A stretch of DNA of 64,000 nucleotides from Cyclobacterium plantarum (GTDB taxonomy: Bacteria; Bacteroidota; Bacteroidia; Cytophagales; Cyclobacteriaceae). The notes beneath the pieces were generated by a model. It was not told the origin of the DNA, did not search any database, and worked only from the letters and a program-made list of their open reading frames with translations. The position numbers and the translations under genes were made by a program. Shown here in pieces: positions 1 to 9,236 of the stretch (position 1 is its first letter; each line of letters opens with the position of its first letter). The stretch is taken from assembly GCF_011290685.1 (NCBI RefSeq), contig NZ_JAANYN010000001.1, positions 293,325-357,324 on the forward strand. The letters are read 5' to 3'.

Positions 1-981
1 AGATTCATAAAGGAAAATTACCTGGATTGGTTGAACGTTCCCAATATCAGTAAACCTGTAATGTCTCATCAGGTAATGAAGGAACATGTTTTTCCAAAGA
101 TCAAGGAAGGTAAGCCTTTATTTTTTATCGTGATAGACAACCTGCGCCTCGATCAATGGGAAATGATTGAAAATCAACTGGGAGATTATTTTACAGTCAA
201 AGAGGACAAAACCTATTATAGTATTTTGCCTACCACTACTGCGTTTTCCAGAAATGCTTTGTTCAGCGGATTGATGCCAATGGATATGGCTAAATACCAT
301 CCTGATCTTTGGGAAGGAGAGGAAACGGATGAAGGGAAAAACAATAACGAAGCGGAATTTTTGAAAGTGAACCTGAAAAAAAACAGGCTTTCTATTCGTT
401 CAAGCTATCATAAAATATTGCAGACCAATCAGGGAAAAGCCGTTTTGGATCAATTTCCCAATTTGATGAAAAACGAGCTGAATGTCTTGGTTTATAATTT
501 CGTGGATATGATGTCACATGCCCGAACAGATATGAAGATGATCCGTGAACTTGCCCCTGATGAGTCGGCCTATCGCTCTCTTACCAATAGTTGGTTTTTA
601 CACAGCTCCCTATTTGAACTATTTAAAAAAATCAGTTCGGCGGGTGCGGAGGTAATCGTAACCACTGACCACGGTACCAAGCGGGTAAACAAACCCTATA
701 AAATTGTAGGTGATCGAAATGTGACCACAAACCTGAGGTACAAACAAGGCAAAAACCTTAATTTTGAATCAGGAAAAGTATTTGAAATCAAAAAACCCGG
801 TGAAGCCAAACTCCCCCAACTGAACATCTCTTCCAGTTATGTGTTCGCTGTGGAAGATTATTTCTTTGCTTACCCCAACAACTACAATTATTATGTGAAT
901 TTCTACAAAGATACCTTTCAGCATGGGGGGGTTTCTTTAGAAGAAATGATTATTCCAATAGTGCATTTACAGCCAAAATAA
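1..981 (+). CDS. porX: PorX-like T9SS response regulator, C-terminal PglZ part (5' truncated by window edge)
   Basis: The reading frame is open from base 1, so this is the 3' part of a longer gene; about 326 codons are visible and full-length PorX proteins are about 520 residues. The visible part is a PglZ domain of the alkaline-phosphatase superfamily: a metal-ligand strand FFIVIDNLRLDQW, a TTTAFSRNALFSG segment holding the predicted Thr ligand, and a TTDHGTKR motif near the end. In characterised PorX the missing N-terminus is a receiver plus helical domain, and the protein links the PorY kinase to type IX secretion genes and cleaves oligonucleotides through its PglZ domain. A TTG at base 31 is not the start, because the frame continues upstream with PorX-like sequence. 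It heads a run with tsaE and ald. Confidence 0.85.
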   Translation, partial: RFIKENYLDWLNVPNISKPVMSHQVMKEHVFPKIKEGKPLFFIVIDNLRLDQWEMIENQLGDYFTVKEDKTYYSILPTTTAFSRNALFSGLMPMDMAKYHPDLWEGEETDEGKNNNEAEFLKVNLKKNRLSIRSSYHKILQTNQGKAVLDQFPNLMKNELNVLVYNFVDMMSHARTDMKMIRELAPDESAYRSLTNSWFLHSSLFELFKKISSAGAEVIVTTDHGTKRVNKPYKIVGDRNVTTNLRYKQGKNLNFESGKVFEIKKPGEAKLPQLNISSSYVFAVEDYFFAYPNNYNYYVNFYKDTFQHGGVSLEEMIIPIVHLQPK

Positions 982-988
982 ACCCTTT

Positions 989-1417
989 TTGAAAACAATA
1001 CATTGCAATCATTTAAATGAAATTTCAAATTCCGCAGAATTAATCCTAGATTTATGCAGGGGAATTGATGTTTGGGTGTTTAAAGGGGAGATGGGGGCAG
1101 GCAAGACCACCTTGATCAAGGCTATCTCGGCCGTACTTGAAGTCAATGACCCGGTAAGTAGTCCCACATTTTCAATAGTGAATGAATATGCTACCAAGGA
1201 TGCCGGAATGATCTATCACTTCGACTTTTATAGGGTTGAAGATCCTATGGAGGCCGTTGAAATAGGTGTTGAGGAGTATTTTGACAGCGGGCACTATTGT
1301 TTTGTAGAATGGGCAGAAAAAATCCCCTCGTTTTTGCCAGATGAATTTGCTTTGATTGAAATTGAAAAAGGGGAAAAGGAAATGAGAGAAATAAGTGTAA
1401 AAATAATCCATCAATGA
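989..1417 (+). CDS. tsaE: tRNA threonylcarbamoyladenosine biosynthesis ATPase TsaE
   Basis: TsaE is the small P-loop ATPase that works with TsaB and TsaD to make the t6A modification at position 37 of ANN-decoding tRNAs. The 142-residue protein has the family length and a Walker A motif GEMGAGKTT at about residues 33-41, followed by the SSPTFSIVNEY segment and a HFDFYR motif typical of the family. No in-frame ATG precedes the Walker A, so the TTG at 989 is taken as the start, 7 nt after the porX stop. Its stop overlaps the ald start by an ATGA, so translation of the two is probably coupled. The neighbours are functionally unrelated housekeeping genes. Confidence 0.9.
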   Translation: MKTIHCNHLNEISNSAELILDLCRGIDVWVFKGEMGAGKTTLIKAISAVLEVNDPVSSPTFSIVNEYATKDAGMIYHFDFYRVEDPMEAVEIGVEEYFDSGHYCFVEWAEKIPSFLPDEFALIEIEKGEKEMREISVKIIHQ

Positions 1418-2634
1418 TAGGGGGATCAGGATTTTCCGAAATAGCCAGAGAAACGGGAGTGTTCACTCAAGAGGCTGTGGCCAGGGTGAAAAAAAAAGGT
1501 TCGCAGGTTTTGATCGGTATTCCCCGGGAAACGGCGGAGCAGGAAAACAGAGTAGTCCTTACACCTGAGGCAGTGGGTCTTTTGGTAAATAATGGACAAA
1601 GGGTAAAAGTTGAAACAAATGCGGGTATTTTATCCAAGTTTTCTGACAAGGATTATTCTGATGCCGGAGCATCCGTTGTCTACTCCAGCAAGGAGGTGTT
1701 TGATGCAGACGTGGTATTGAAGGTAGAGCCTCCGGTGGCGGAAGAAATAGGCTACATGCGGCAGGGTGCTTGTCTGATATCGGCACTTCAGCTGGGCAAA
1801 CAAAAAGCTGCTTTTATTCAACAATTAAACCAAAAGAAGATCACGGCGGTGGCCTTTGAACACCTTGAAGATAAAGTAGGTGGAATGCCGGTAGTAAGGG
1901 CCATGAGTGAAATAGCAGGTAGTACGGTAATGCTGATTGCAGCTGAATACCTGAGCAGTGTGAGTGAGGGTAAAGGAATGATTTTGGGAGGAATCACCGG
2001 TGTGCCTCCCACCCAGGTGGTCATCATCGGTGCTGGAACAGTTGCCGAGTATGCTGCAAGAACAGCCCTGGGCCTGGGCGCAAACATCAAAATTTTTGAC
2101 AACCACATTTATAAACTAAGGCGGATAAAACAAGTATTGGGCCAGCAGGTTTTTACTTCAACTATCGATAATTATGTCCTGGGACAAGCGCTGAAGGAAG
2201 CAGATGTGGTGATTGGTGCCTTAAGGGCTGAAAAGGGTAGGCCAAAGTTGGTGGTTTCTGAAGAAATGGTTTCCCAAATGATGGAAGATAGTATCGTTAT
2301 CGATGTCAGCATTGATCAGGGAGGCTGCATAGCCACTGCAGAGATGACTAGCCACAATGAACCCGTATATAAGAAGCATGGTGTGATTCATTACTGTGTG
2401 CCCAATATTCCCTCACGTGTATCGAGAACAGCCTCCTACTCCCTCAGCAATATTTTCACACCGATCCTTTTGCAAATGGCAGACCTGGGAGGCGCAGAAG
2501 AAATGATCTTCAATTACAAATGGTTCATGAAGGGGGTTTATACCTATAGGGGTAGCCTGACCAATGCCCACCTGGGCAGAAAGTTTCAAATGGCTCACAA
2601 AGAATTACAGCTTTTGCTGGCAGCAAGATACTAA
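1414..2634 (+). CDS. ald: Alanine dehydrogenase (AlaDH/PNT family)
   Basis: Catalyses the reversible NAD-dependent oxidative deamination of L-alanine to pyruvate and ammonia in the cytoplasm. The protein has 406 residues, starting with a roughly 30-residue lead-in before the AlaDH/PNT N-terminal domain (IGIPRETAEQENRVVLTPE, like other members). A Rossmann segment VVIIGAGTVAEYAARTA lies near residue 210, followed by the acidic IKIFD strand expected to bind NAD ribose. The C-terminus lacks the membrane part of transhydrogenase alpha subunits, which favours alanine dehydrogenase, although a transhydrogenase-related enzyme is not excluded by sequence alone. The start overlaps the tsaE stop (ATGA), giving a porX-tsaE-ald transcriptional unit. 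It converges on the response regulator gene downstream with only 11 nt between stops. Confidence 0.85.
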   Translation: MIGGSGFSEIARETGVFTQEAVARVKKKGSQVLIGIPRETAEQENRVVLTPEAVGLLVNNGQRVKVETNAGILSKFSDKDYSDAGASVVYSSKEVFDADVVLKVEPPVAEEIGYMRQGACLISALQLGKQKAAFIQQLNQKKITAVAFEHLEDKVGGMPVVRAMSEIAGSTVMLIAAEYLSSVSEGKGMILGGITGVPPTQVVIIGAGTVAEYAARTALGLGANIKIFDNHIYKLRRIKQVLGQQVFTSTIDNYVLGQALKEADVVIGALRAEKGRPKLVVSEEMVSQMMEDSIVIDVSIDQGGCIATAEMTSHNEPVYKKHGVIHYCVPNIPSRVSRTASYSLSNIFTPILLQMADLGGAEEMIFNYKWFMKGVYTYRGSLTNAHLGRKFQMAHKELQLLLAARY

Positions 2635-2645
2635 AGGAAAAATCC

Positions 2646-3110
2646 TCAGGAAAGCAGATTTTGTCTGAGGAGAAACTCCAGTTGATCATTGGCTTTCAGT
2701 AAACTATCTGTAAGTTGTTTGTTCTCCCTTCTCAGGGAGTACACTTCAAAAGCATTTTTCACTACCGTTCTTAGGTAATCTTCTTCCCAGGGCTTGGTCA
2801 GGTAATGGTAGACCTTACCTTTATTGATGGCATCTATCACAGCCTGAATATCGGTATATCCGGTAAGTAAAATCCTCATCGGATCAGGGTGCATGGGGAT
2901 GATAGACTCCAAAAAATCCACTCCATTTTCCTTGGGCATCCTTTGATCTGTAATAATGATGTCTATATCTTCCTGGAGCAAAATATCCCTTCCCTCGTCA
3001 GCAGATTCAGCCATAAATATTTTGTAATCCCTCCTAAAAGTAGCTTTAAAAGCTTTAAGGTTATTGACTTCATCATCTACATAAAGTATCCTAATCTTAT
3101 CTTTTTCCAT
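2646..3110 (-). CDS. Single-domain response regulator (receiver with C-terminal coiled coil)
   Basis: A 154-residue protein made of one receiver domain and a short helical tail without DNA-binding domain. The acidic pair D12/D13, phosphoacceptor D55 (ITDQRMP), T83 and K106 of the receiver active site are all present. The receiver is strikingly like the receiver of the gene at 7308-8396 (shared DQRMP, NPDP/HPDP, RILLTGY, VIDAIN and KPW blocks), so the two are paralogues. It is transcribed away from the ThiF/GNAT/kinase operon with 261 bp between start codons. Inferred role: an alternative phosphoacceptor for the kinases of that operon, acting by protein-protein contact. Receivers of this ILLTGY/KPW type often precede HD-GYP or kinase output domains, which are absent here. 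Confidence 0.85.
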   Translation of the reverse strand: MEKDKIRILYVDDEVNNLKAFKATFRRDYKIFMAESADEGRDILLQEDIDIIITDQRMPKENGVDFLESIIPMHPDPMRILLTGYTDIQAVIDAINKGKVYHYLTKPWEEDYLRTVVKNAFEVYSLRRENKQLTDSLLKANDQLEFLLRQNLLS

Positions 3111-3303
3111 GCCTTAAATATCGTAATAACCTATTGATTTGTTAAGAATAAGAAATTGAATTTTAATTTTAAATAAAATATCGTTCTTTTTCAATTAATA
3201 TTCATTAGTTTAATCGTATTATATTTATATTCAAAAGTTTATTTTATAAATTAAAGAATTAAACCTTAAATACAAAAAAAAATATAATAAATTAATTCTG
3301 TAT

Positions 3304-3338
3304 TTTTGATTGTTTATTACTACAAAAATATAACTTTA
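3304..3338 (+). promoter_or_regulatory. Possible Bacteroidota-type promoter of the ThiF/GNAT/kinase operon
   Basis: In the very AT-rich divergent gap (3111-3371) a TTTTG (3304-3308) is followed 22 nt later by TAACTTTA (3331-3338), close to the Bacteroidota -33 TTTG / -7 TAnnTTTG consensus, about 34 nt before the ATG at 3372. The match is imperfect. Nothing else was recognised in this gap beyond long A/T runs. Confidence 0.3.
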
Positions 3339-3371
3339 CCCATATTATAACCTTTTTTAGGCAGTAAAATT

Positions 3372-4481
3372 ATGGAAAACTCAAATAAAAAATCTGAGTT
3401 TATGCATCCCTACAAACCCTTAATCTTTTCTCCTTATGTTCAGGAGGATATGAATACAATGGGAAAATTGAAGGACACAGGTAAAGTTCTGTTTTTCGAC
3501 ACTTTTGAACTTCAATTGACGGAGCTCATTAAAATGGAAAACCCAAAAAGAAAACTATCTTTAGAGGAGTTGTCGGAAAAAAAAGCAGATTATTACACCG
3601 CATCTGAAAAAAATGCCTCGGAAAATGGCAATTGGGTCTATTACCCCTGGAGAAATACCGTGGTCAGAATTTTAGAGGAAAAAGATTTCATCAGGTTGCG
3701 AACAGTCAGGAACAAGTACAAGATCAACGGGAAGGAACAGGAGCAGCTACAACAACAGGTGATTGGGGTGATCGGGCTTTCTGTTGGTCAAAGCGTTGCA
3801 TTGAGTTTGGCCATGGAAAGGTGCTTTGGCGAGCTTAGGATAGCAGATTTTGACACGCTGGACTTAAGCAACATGAATAGAATAAGAACGGGTTTATTTA
3901 ACCTTGGTCTAAAGAAAACCTGGATTGTTGCCAGAGAAATTGCGGAAATTGATCCCTATCTGAAAGTAACACTGTACGATGAAGGTACTACTGAGGCCAA
4001 CATTGATGACTTCCTGACGAAAGGGGGCAAGATGGATCTATTGATTGAGGAATGCGATAGTTTACCAATAAAAATTTTAAGCAGGATAAAGGCGAGAAGC
4101 TCAGGTATTCCTGTGATGATGGATACCAGTGATAGGGGTATGATGGATATTGAAAGGTTTGATCTGGAGCCTGAAAGACCCATTTTCCATGGATTGTTGT
4201 CGGACTATGGAGAAGAAAGGGAATTATTGAAGATGCTTCCGGAAAAGGGAAGAGAAATAATGATTTCACTATTGGAGTTTGAAAAATTGTCTGATAGGGT
4301 TAAATACAGTTTTGGGGAACTAGGTAAAACCATAACCTCATGGCCACAGTTGGCATCCTCTGTTTTACTGGGGGGGGCAGCCTGTTGCCATTACGCCAGA
4401 ATGTTACTTCTAGGCCAGGAGGTAAAATCCGGCAGATTTTATGTTGATTTGGACAAGATACTCAATTTGAATGAAAGTTAG
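3372..4481 (+). CDS. ThiF/E1-like adenylyltransferase (stand-alone), first gene of signalling-like operon
   Basis: A 369-residue protein with a ThiF/MoeB-type nucleotide-binding fold preceded by about 125 residues of unassigned sequence. Seen: the dinucleotide-binding loop VIGVIGLSVGQSVALSLA (about 130-147), the acidic strand ADFDTLDLSNMNR (158-170) that matches the Asp, Asn and Arg ATP-binding positions of MoeB, and EECDS around C228. E1-like enzymes adenylate a C-terminal or small-molecule carboxylate; the substrate here is unknown. No ubiquitin-like partner, CxxC zinc motifs or rhodanese domain is encoded with it. It resembles proteins annotated as the Rv1355c family but lacks the nitroreductase-like half. 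Its end overlaps the next gene by 11 nt. Product function is inference; fold assignment is fairly secure. Confidence 0.75.
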   Translation: MENSNKKSEFMHPYKPLIFSPYVQEDMNTMGKLKDTGKVLFFDTFELQLTELIKMENPKRKLSLEELSEKKADYYTASEKNASENGNWVYYPWRNTVVRILEEKDFIRLRTVRNKYKINGKEQEQLQQQVIGVIGLSVGQSVALSLAMERCFGELRIADFDTLDLSNMNRIRTGLFNLGLKKTWIVAREIAEIDPYLKVTLYDEGTTEANIDDFLTKGGKMDLLIEECDSLPIKILSRIKARSSGIPVMMDTSDRGMMDIERFDLEPERPIFHGLLSDYGEERELLKMLPEKGREIMISLLEFEKLSDRVKYSFGELGKTITSWPQLASSVLLGGAACCHYARMLLLGQEVKSGRFYVDLDKILNLNES

Positions 4482-5172
4482 AGTTAGGATAGTTAGGGCT
4501 ATAGATGATATTGATGCCACAGAAAAGTATATTTTTGGCCACCATAAGGTATTGGAATCTTATGGTATTACGAAAGTGACTTCTGCGGACCGTTCCTGGG
4601 CTCTTAATCCCCATGTATACCTGATACTCTTTGAGTCAGTAGAGGATTTGAGAATTTTAGGTGGAGGAAGAATACAGCTCAGAACAGAAAATTTCCCCCT
4701 TCCTTTTGAGTTGGCCATAAAAGAAATAGATCCGAAAATTACGGATTACATGGCTGATTTTAAGGATCTTGAAGTAGCTGAATATTGTGGGCTTTGGAAC
4801 AGCAGGGAAGTAGCAGGTTATGGGATAGGGAGTATTTATTTGGTACGGGTAGGTATAGCTATTCTGCCCCAGTTGAATTTAAAAAAGCTTTTTGGATTAA
4901 GTTCCCCGGTGACATTGAGCATTTCCAAGAGTGTAGGATACCAGGTAATTTCGGTATTAGGGGATAATGGTTCGTTTTATTATCCCAAAGAAGGGCTGAT
5001 CGCCACTGCTTTGGAAATAAATGATATCAACGAACTCTCACATGCTCAATTGGCTGAAAGGGACTATATTTTTGAGCTAAGGAAAAAAATCAATTTCAAC
5101 ACCGTAGAAAGTGGTCCTAAAGGAGAAATGGAATTGCAATTTGAACTTCAAATACCTAAACCTGATAAATGA
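4471..5172 (+). CDS. GNAT/autoinducer-synthase-like protein (putative N-acyltransferase)
   Basis: A 233-residue protein with no motif I can name with certainty. Its layout recalls the acyl-homoserine-lactone synthase / FeeM N-acyl-amino-acid synthase branch of the GNAT superfamily: a tryptophan-containing N-terminal part, a strand ending in LGGGRIQLR (63-71, compare the G-x-RL/P strand of these enzymes), a LPFELAI segment, then VAEYCGLWNSREV (102-114), similar in position to the E-x-SR motif, and a helix-rich C-terminal half with GYQVISVLGDNGSFYYPKEG. It overlaps the ThiF-like gene (11 nt) and the kinase gene (ATGA), so all are translated together. If correct, it would transfer an acyl group to an amine, perhaps on the molecule activated by the upstream E1-like enzyme. 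The fold call is tentative. Confidence 0.45.
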   Translation: MKVRVRIVRAIDDIDATEKYIFGHHKVLESYGITKVTSADRSWALNPHVYLILFESVEDLRILGGGRIQLRTENFPLPFELAIKEIDPKITDYMADFKDLEVAEYCGLWNSREVAGYGIGSIYLVRVGIAILPQLNLKKLFGLSSPVTLSISKSVGYQVISVLGDNGSFYYPKEGLIATALEINDINELSHAQLAERDYIFELRKKINFNTVESGPKGEMELQFELQIPKPDK

Positions 5173-7301
5173 AAAACTTTTATATGTATTTAAGAAGCAT
5201 AGGCTTGTCCTTGTTTTTGATTTTATTTGTCACCCTGCCCATCATTTACTATTTAGGTATTTTCAGTCAGGATGAAGGTCTGAGGTTTGAAAAATATGCC
5301 TATTTTGTTTCTGATAAAAACCTTGGAACCGAAACTTTGAAATTGGATCAATTTCAATATGAAGCCTATCAAAAAATTGATTTGGGTGTAATTGATGAGA
5401 ATTTGTATGTCAAAGTTGATTTGGAGGATTTAAATGGGTTGGTAAAGGACAGCCTTTACATTGTGGAAATAAGCAACCCTTCTTTCAGGGAAGTAGAACT
5501 GATGAGATATGATGGTTCAGGGAATTTGGTTTCCAAACAAACTTCCGGAACAGCTTTTTCCAAAACCAACCCATTAAAGAACCCCAATCCTTTTTTCAGG
5601 CTCCGGATGGAGGAAGCCTACAGCTCCATATTGGTTTTCAAAATCAGGTCGAATGTTCCCCTGGAATTTGATGCTGCCATATCTCCCTCTGATTCCTTTT
5701 TTCAAAACTACAGCCTGAGACTGATAATAATCAGTTCTTATTTCGGCATAATGATTGCCTTGTTCCTGTACAATTTCATACTCTATTTCTCGGTTAAGGA
5801 CAAAGTATATCTTTTTTACTGCTTTTATATTCTTTTCATCGCTTTGGCCCAACTTTCCCTTTCGGGGTATTCTTACTTTTTCCTGATGGAAAACGCTTAC
5901 CTATATGAAGTGAGCATCATTGGCTTTACCACGCTTTCAAGCATTTTTGTGATTCCTTTCATCCAGTTATTTTTAAAAACCAAAGTATACGTTCCCAAAT
6001 ACAATCAATGGCTTTACCTTATACCCGTATCCTATTTTGTTACCCTGGTATTCAGGATATCCGGTTTTGTGGAGTTGAGTTATTCCTTGACAGATTTGAA
6101 TGGAATGATTTTAGCGATTTGCTTTTTCACGATAGGAATCATAGCGGCGAGAAAAGGCTACAGATCGGCTTATTTTTTCCTTTTGGCATGGAGTTTTTTA
6201 TTGTTTGGGCTAGTGGTCTACATATTGCACAATCAGCGGATTATTGATCTGGGATCCTATGCCAACTTCCCTCTTTTGGCGGGCACGGCTATTGAAGCCT
6301 TATTGCTTTCCTTTGCTTTGGCCGACAAGATCAATATATTGAAAAAAGAAAAGGAAAAGGAGCAATTGGATAAACTGGAAGCCCTTAAGGAAAATGAAAG
6401 GCTGATAAAGGAGCAGAATTTATATTTGGAAGATATGGTCAAATCAAGGACAGAGGAGCTTGAAATGACATTGAAAAATCTTCAAAATACACAAACTCAA
6501 CTTGTCAACCAGGAAAAAATGGCTTCATTGGGTCAGTTGACTGCCGGGATTGCACACGAAATCAATAACCCCATTAATTTTGTCAGCTCCAATATCTCAC
6601 CACTTAAGAGAGACCTTAAGGATATACGTGAATTGATGGAAGTATATAGGGAGAAGGGGAAAGAGGAATTTTCTGAAGAAAGTAAATCCGAAATCTCCGA
6701 TTTGGAAGAAGACATAGAGATTGATTATTTATTGGAGGAAGTTGAGCAATTGCTTAATGGAATGGAGGATGGTGCCAAGAGGACAGTAGAGATCGTCCGC
6801 GGTCTGAAATTATTTTCAAGGGTAGATGAACAAGATGTCAAGGAGGTTGATATTCATGATGGGATAGACAGCACACTGATCTTGCTCAATAGTACCATGT
6901 CCGGGAAAATTAAATTAACCAAAAATTATGGATCCATTCCGCAGGTTGAATGCCTTGCAGGGAAAATGAATCAGGTATTCATGAATATCATCAGCAATGC
7001 CATTCATGCACTTCTGGATCACCCAATGGAGGGAAGAGAACCTGAATTGACCATCACTACCTTTTTTCAAAATGAAAGGGTGGTAATTAAGATTGGAGAC
7101 AATGGACCGGGCATGCCGGCACAAGTTCGGGAAAAGATTTTTGAACCTTTTTTTACAACCAAACCGGTTGGTAAAGGTACTGGGTTGGGATTATCCATTG
7201 TTTATACGATTATTGAAAACCATAAAGGGAATATTAAAGTTGACTCGGAAGATAAAATGGGTACTACTTTTACCATTGAATTACCGACCAATCAAAATTA
7301 A
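5169..7301 (+). CDS. 7TMR-DISM sensor histidine kinase
   Basis: A 710-residue membrane kinase. An N-terminal hydrophobic helix (about 10-30) leads to a periplasmic 7TMR-DISMED2-type domain (about 30-180), then seven hydrophobic helices (about 185-385), a coiled coil rich in E and K (about 388-440), and a kinase core. The phosphoacceptor is H463 in [12 protein letters not shown], followed by an HATPase with N-box [22 protein letters not shown] and [10 protein letters not shown]. The insertion between the DHp helices is acidic. Family knowledge: DISMED2 domains are thought to bind small ligands, often carbohydrates, and the 7TM module passes the signal inward. It starts inside the previous gene (ATGA) and ends 6 nt before the receiver-kinase gene, so it probably phosphorylates that partner and perhaps the lone regulator at 2646-3110. 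Confidence 0.9.
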   Translation: MKNFYMYLRSIGLSLFLILFVTLPIIYYLGIFSQDEGLRFEKYAYFVSDKNLGTETLKLDQFQYEAYQKIDLGVIDENLYVKVDLEDLNGLVKDSLYIVEISNPSFREVELMRYDGSGNLVSKQTSGTAFSKTNPLKNPNPFFRLRMEEAYSSILVFKIRSNVPLEFDAAISPSDSFFQNYSLRLIIISSYFGIMIALFLYNFILYFSVKDKVYLFYCFYILFIALAQLSLSGYSYFFLMENAYLYEVSIIGFTTLSSIFVIPFIQLFLKTKVYVPKYNQWLYLIPVSYFVTLVFRISGFVELSYSLTDLNGMILAICFFTIGIIAARKGYRSAYFFLLAWSFLLFGLVVYILHNQRIIDLGSYANFPLLAGTAIEALLLSFALADKINILKKEKEKEQLDKLEALKENERLIKEQNLYLEDMVKSRTEELEMTLKNLQNTQTQLVNQEKMASLGQLTAGIAHEINNPINFVSSNISPLKRDLKDIRELMEVYREKGKEEFSEESKSEISDLEEDIEIDYLLEEVEQLLNGMEDGAKRTVEIVRGLKLFSRVDEQDVKEVDIHDGIDSTLILLNSTMSGKIKLTKNYGSIPQVECLAGKMNQVFMNIISNAIHALLDHPMEGREPELTITTFFQNERVVIKIGDNGPGMPAQVREKIFEPFFTTKPVGKGTGLGLSIVYTIIENHKGNIKVDSEDKMGTTFTIELPTNQN

Positions 7302-7307
7302 CAGCTA

Positions 7308-8396
7308 ATGACAAAGAAAATCAATGTGCTGTACATAGATGATGAGGATAACAACCTCAATTCTTTTAAGGCTGCATTGCGTAGGGATTTTAAGGTTCAT
7401 ACTGCTTTGGATGCAGCCGAAGGATTGAAGATTGCTGAAACCAGAGAATTCGAAGTTGTTATTGCCGACCAGAGAATGCCAGGCATTACCGGGGTGGAGT
7501 TTTTTGAAAGGTTAGTGAAAATTAACCCAGACCCCATCCGTATTTTGCTTACAGGGTATTCTGATATTTCGAGTGTAATTGATGCTATCAACAGGGGAGA
7601 GGTTTATCGTTTTATTGATAAGCCATGGAACCTTGAGCAGATCAAAAATGCCGTCATCAATGCAGCAGAAATATACTATGCGAGAAAGGAACTTAAAGAA
7701 AAAAATGAGCGGCTGGAAAAACTGCATTCTGAAATGAACCAGTTTGTTTACAGTTTATCTCATGAACTAAGAGGGCCCTTAATGAGTATTTCAGGCATAT
7801 CGAAACTCGCTAAAATGGAAGTTAATGAGCCTGGAATCGTAGAGTATTTTGAGATGATTGATTCGGCGACTCTCAAACTCGATGATTTTATTTATAAAAT
7901 GCTTGATTTTTACAGGTCCACAAAAATTGAAAACAAAATAGTTTCCATCGATTTTAAGGGGATTTTTGATCAATTGATGAAGGATTATCAACTAAAATGG
8001 GATTTGAGTGAAATTGAGCTGAGTTTTGATATTTCCCAGGAAGAACCCTTTTATTCTGATGAGTCTAAAATCCGTGTAATCCTCAATAACCTTTTTAGTA
8101 ATGCGTATAAATTTCAGAAAGAAAATGGCAATAGGTGGATCCACATATGCATAAAAGTCAGCCGAAATAAGGCTTATTTGGAGCTAGCGGATAATGGTAT
8201 TGGAATAGAGGAAAAACATCAGTCGGATGTGTTTAATCTTTTTCACAGGGCTACTCAAAGGAATGTGGGCTCGGGACTTGGTCTGTACATGGTCAAAGAA
8301 TCGGTAGAACAACTGAAGGGGAATGTAGTATTGAAATCAGATGTAGGGAAAGGGACTTCTGTACAGGTGCACCTGCCTGATTTGAATAATAATTAA
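7308..8396 (+). CDS. Receiver-histidine kinase hybrid (REC-HisKA-HATPase)
   Basis: A 362-residue cytoplasmic protein with an N-terminal receiver (phosphoacceptor D54 in IADQRMPG, with conserved Thr and KPW), a coiled-coil linker (about 125-145), a HisKA domain with H152 in SHELRGPL, and an HATPase with NNLFSNAYKFQ, LADNGIGIEE and GSGLGLYMV. The order REC first, kinase second suggests that phosphorylation of the receiver by the upstream 7TMR-DISM kinase controls its own kinase, with an unknown final acceptor. The receiver is a close paralogue of the lone regulator at 2646-3110, a good candidate for that acceptor. Last gene of the four-gene operon; no clear terminator follows, only a T-rich stretch near 8400. 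Confidence 0.9.
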   Translation: MTKKINVLYIDDEDNNLNSFKAALRRDFKVHTALDAAEGLKIAETREFEVVIADQRMPGITGVEFFERLVKINPDPIRILLTGYSDISSVIDAINRGEVYRFIDKPWNLEQIKNAVINAAEIYYARKELKEKNERLEKLHSEMNQFVYSLSHELRGPLMSISGISKLAKMEVNEPGIVEYFEMIDSATLKLDDFIYKMLDFYRSTKIENKIVSIDFKGIFDQLMKDYQLKWDLSEIELSFDISQEEPFYSDESKIRVILNNLFSNAYKFQKENGNRWIHICIKVSRNKAYLELADNGIGIEEKHQSDVFNLFHRATQRNVGSGLGLYMVKESVEQLKGNVVLKSDVGKGTSVQVHLPDLNNN

Positions 8397-8593
8397 GTTA
8401 TTTTTTATCCACAACCTGCGATAACCTGCCTTTTACTTTTATTTTTTCGATAGCCCTTATTTAATTGTCTGATTCATTAAATCCGGTGACTTGGCTAATT
8501 TGAGATGGGCCAAAAATTTCTTTTTTTCCTTTGTTCAGATATAAAATGGAGGTAATTTGCACTTCAATTAATAGTAATTAAAATGTTTTTTAT

Positions 8594-9139
8594 ATGATTA
8601 ATCCTTGGCATGATGTAAGCATAGGTGAAGATTTGCCCGACTATGTAATGGGCATTATTGAAATACCCAAAGGAAGTAAAGGAAAGTATGAACTTGACAA
8701 GAAATCAGGCATGCTACTTTTGGACAGGGTGCTGTTTTCAGCAGTGCATTACCCGGCAAATTACGGGTTTATTCCCCAGACTTTCTGTGAAGACCATGAT
8801 CCATTGGATATATTGATCATATCTCAAATTGATATTCCTTCCATGACCTTGGTAAAGGCCAAAGTTATTGGTGTGATGAGAATGGTGGATGGCGGAGAGG
8901 CCGATGACAAAATCATTGCTGTAGCTGCTGAAGACCAATCTGTTAACCATATTGAAGATATTTCCGAGCTTCCTCCCCACCTGATGAAGGAAACCCACCG
9001 GTTTTTTGAGGACTATAAAAAACTCGAAAACAAGGAAGTAAAAGTTGAGGATTTTTTGGGTAAAAAAGATGCCACCAGAATCATAAATGACGCGATTGAA
9101 CTTTATGATAAGACATTCAGAACCCTGAAGCAGAAATAA
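8594..9139 (+). CDS. ppa: Inorganic pyrophosphatase (family I)
   Basis: Hydrolyses pyrophosphate to two phosphates and so pulls biosynthetic reactions forward; soluble, cytoplasmic, Mg-dependent. The 181-residue length fits family I. The signature DHDPLDILI (about 72-80) supplies three metal-binding aspartates, and [12 protein letters not shown] just before it matches the conserved substrate-binding strand. The 197-bp gap upstream contains no gene; a TAATTTG about 40 nt before the ATG with a TTTG about 18 nt further upstream is a weak promoter candidate. It is monocistronic and converges on valS across a 20-bp perfect hairpin. Confidence 0.95.
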   Translation: MINPWHDVSIGEDLPDYVMGIIEIPKGSKGKYELDKKSGMLLLDRVLFSAVHYPANYGFIPQTFCEDHDPLDILIISQIDIPSMTLVKAKVIGVMRMVDGGEADDKIIAVAAEDQSVNHIEDISELPPHLMKETHRFFEDYKKLENKEVKVEDFLGKKDATRIINDAIELYDKTFRTLKQK

Positions 9140-9188
9140 CCTGTATATTTGGGACTTGTCTTAAGCAGATTGTTGCTGGCTTTCTAAT

Positions 9189-9230
9189 GGACCATGGCAA
9201 AAGGATTGACCAATCCTTTTGCCATGGTCC
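9189..9230. terminator. Perfect 20-bp hairpin between convergent ppa and valS
   Basis: Bases 9189-9208 and 9211-9230 are exact reverse complements with a 2-nt spacer (effective loop about 6 nt). It sits 6 nt past the valS stop and 50 nt past the ppa stop. Neither direction has a U-tract directly after the stem: plus reads AAAAAA, minus reads CCATTAG. It probably ends or protects both transcripts, but it is not a textbook intrinsic terminator. Confidence 0.6.
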
Positions 9231-9236
9231 AAAAAA

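Noticed and set aside
4471-5172. Naming this gene luxI or feeM
   Set aside because: The similarity is only in the layout of a few motifs; the invariant residues of AHL synthases are not all there and no regulator gene of the LuxR kind is adjacent.
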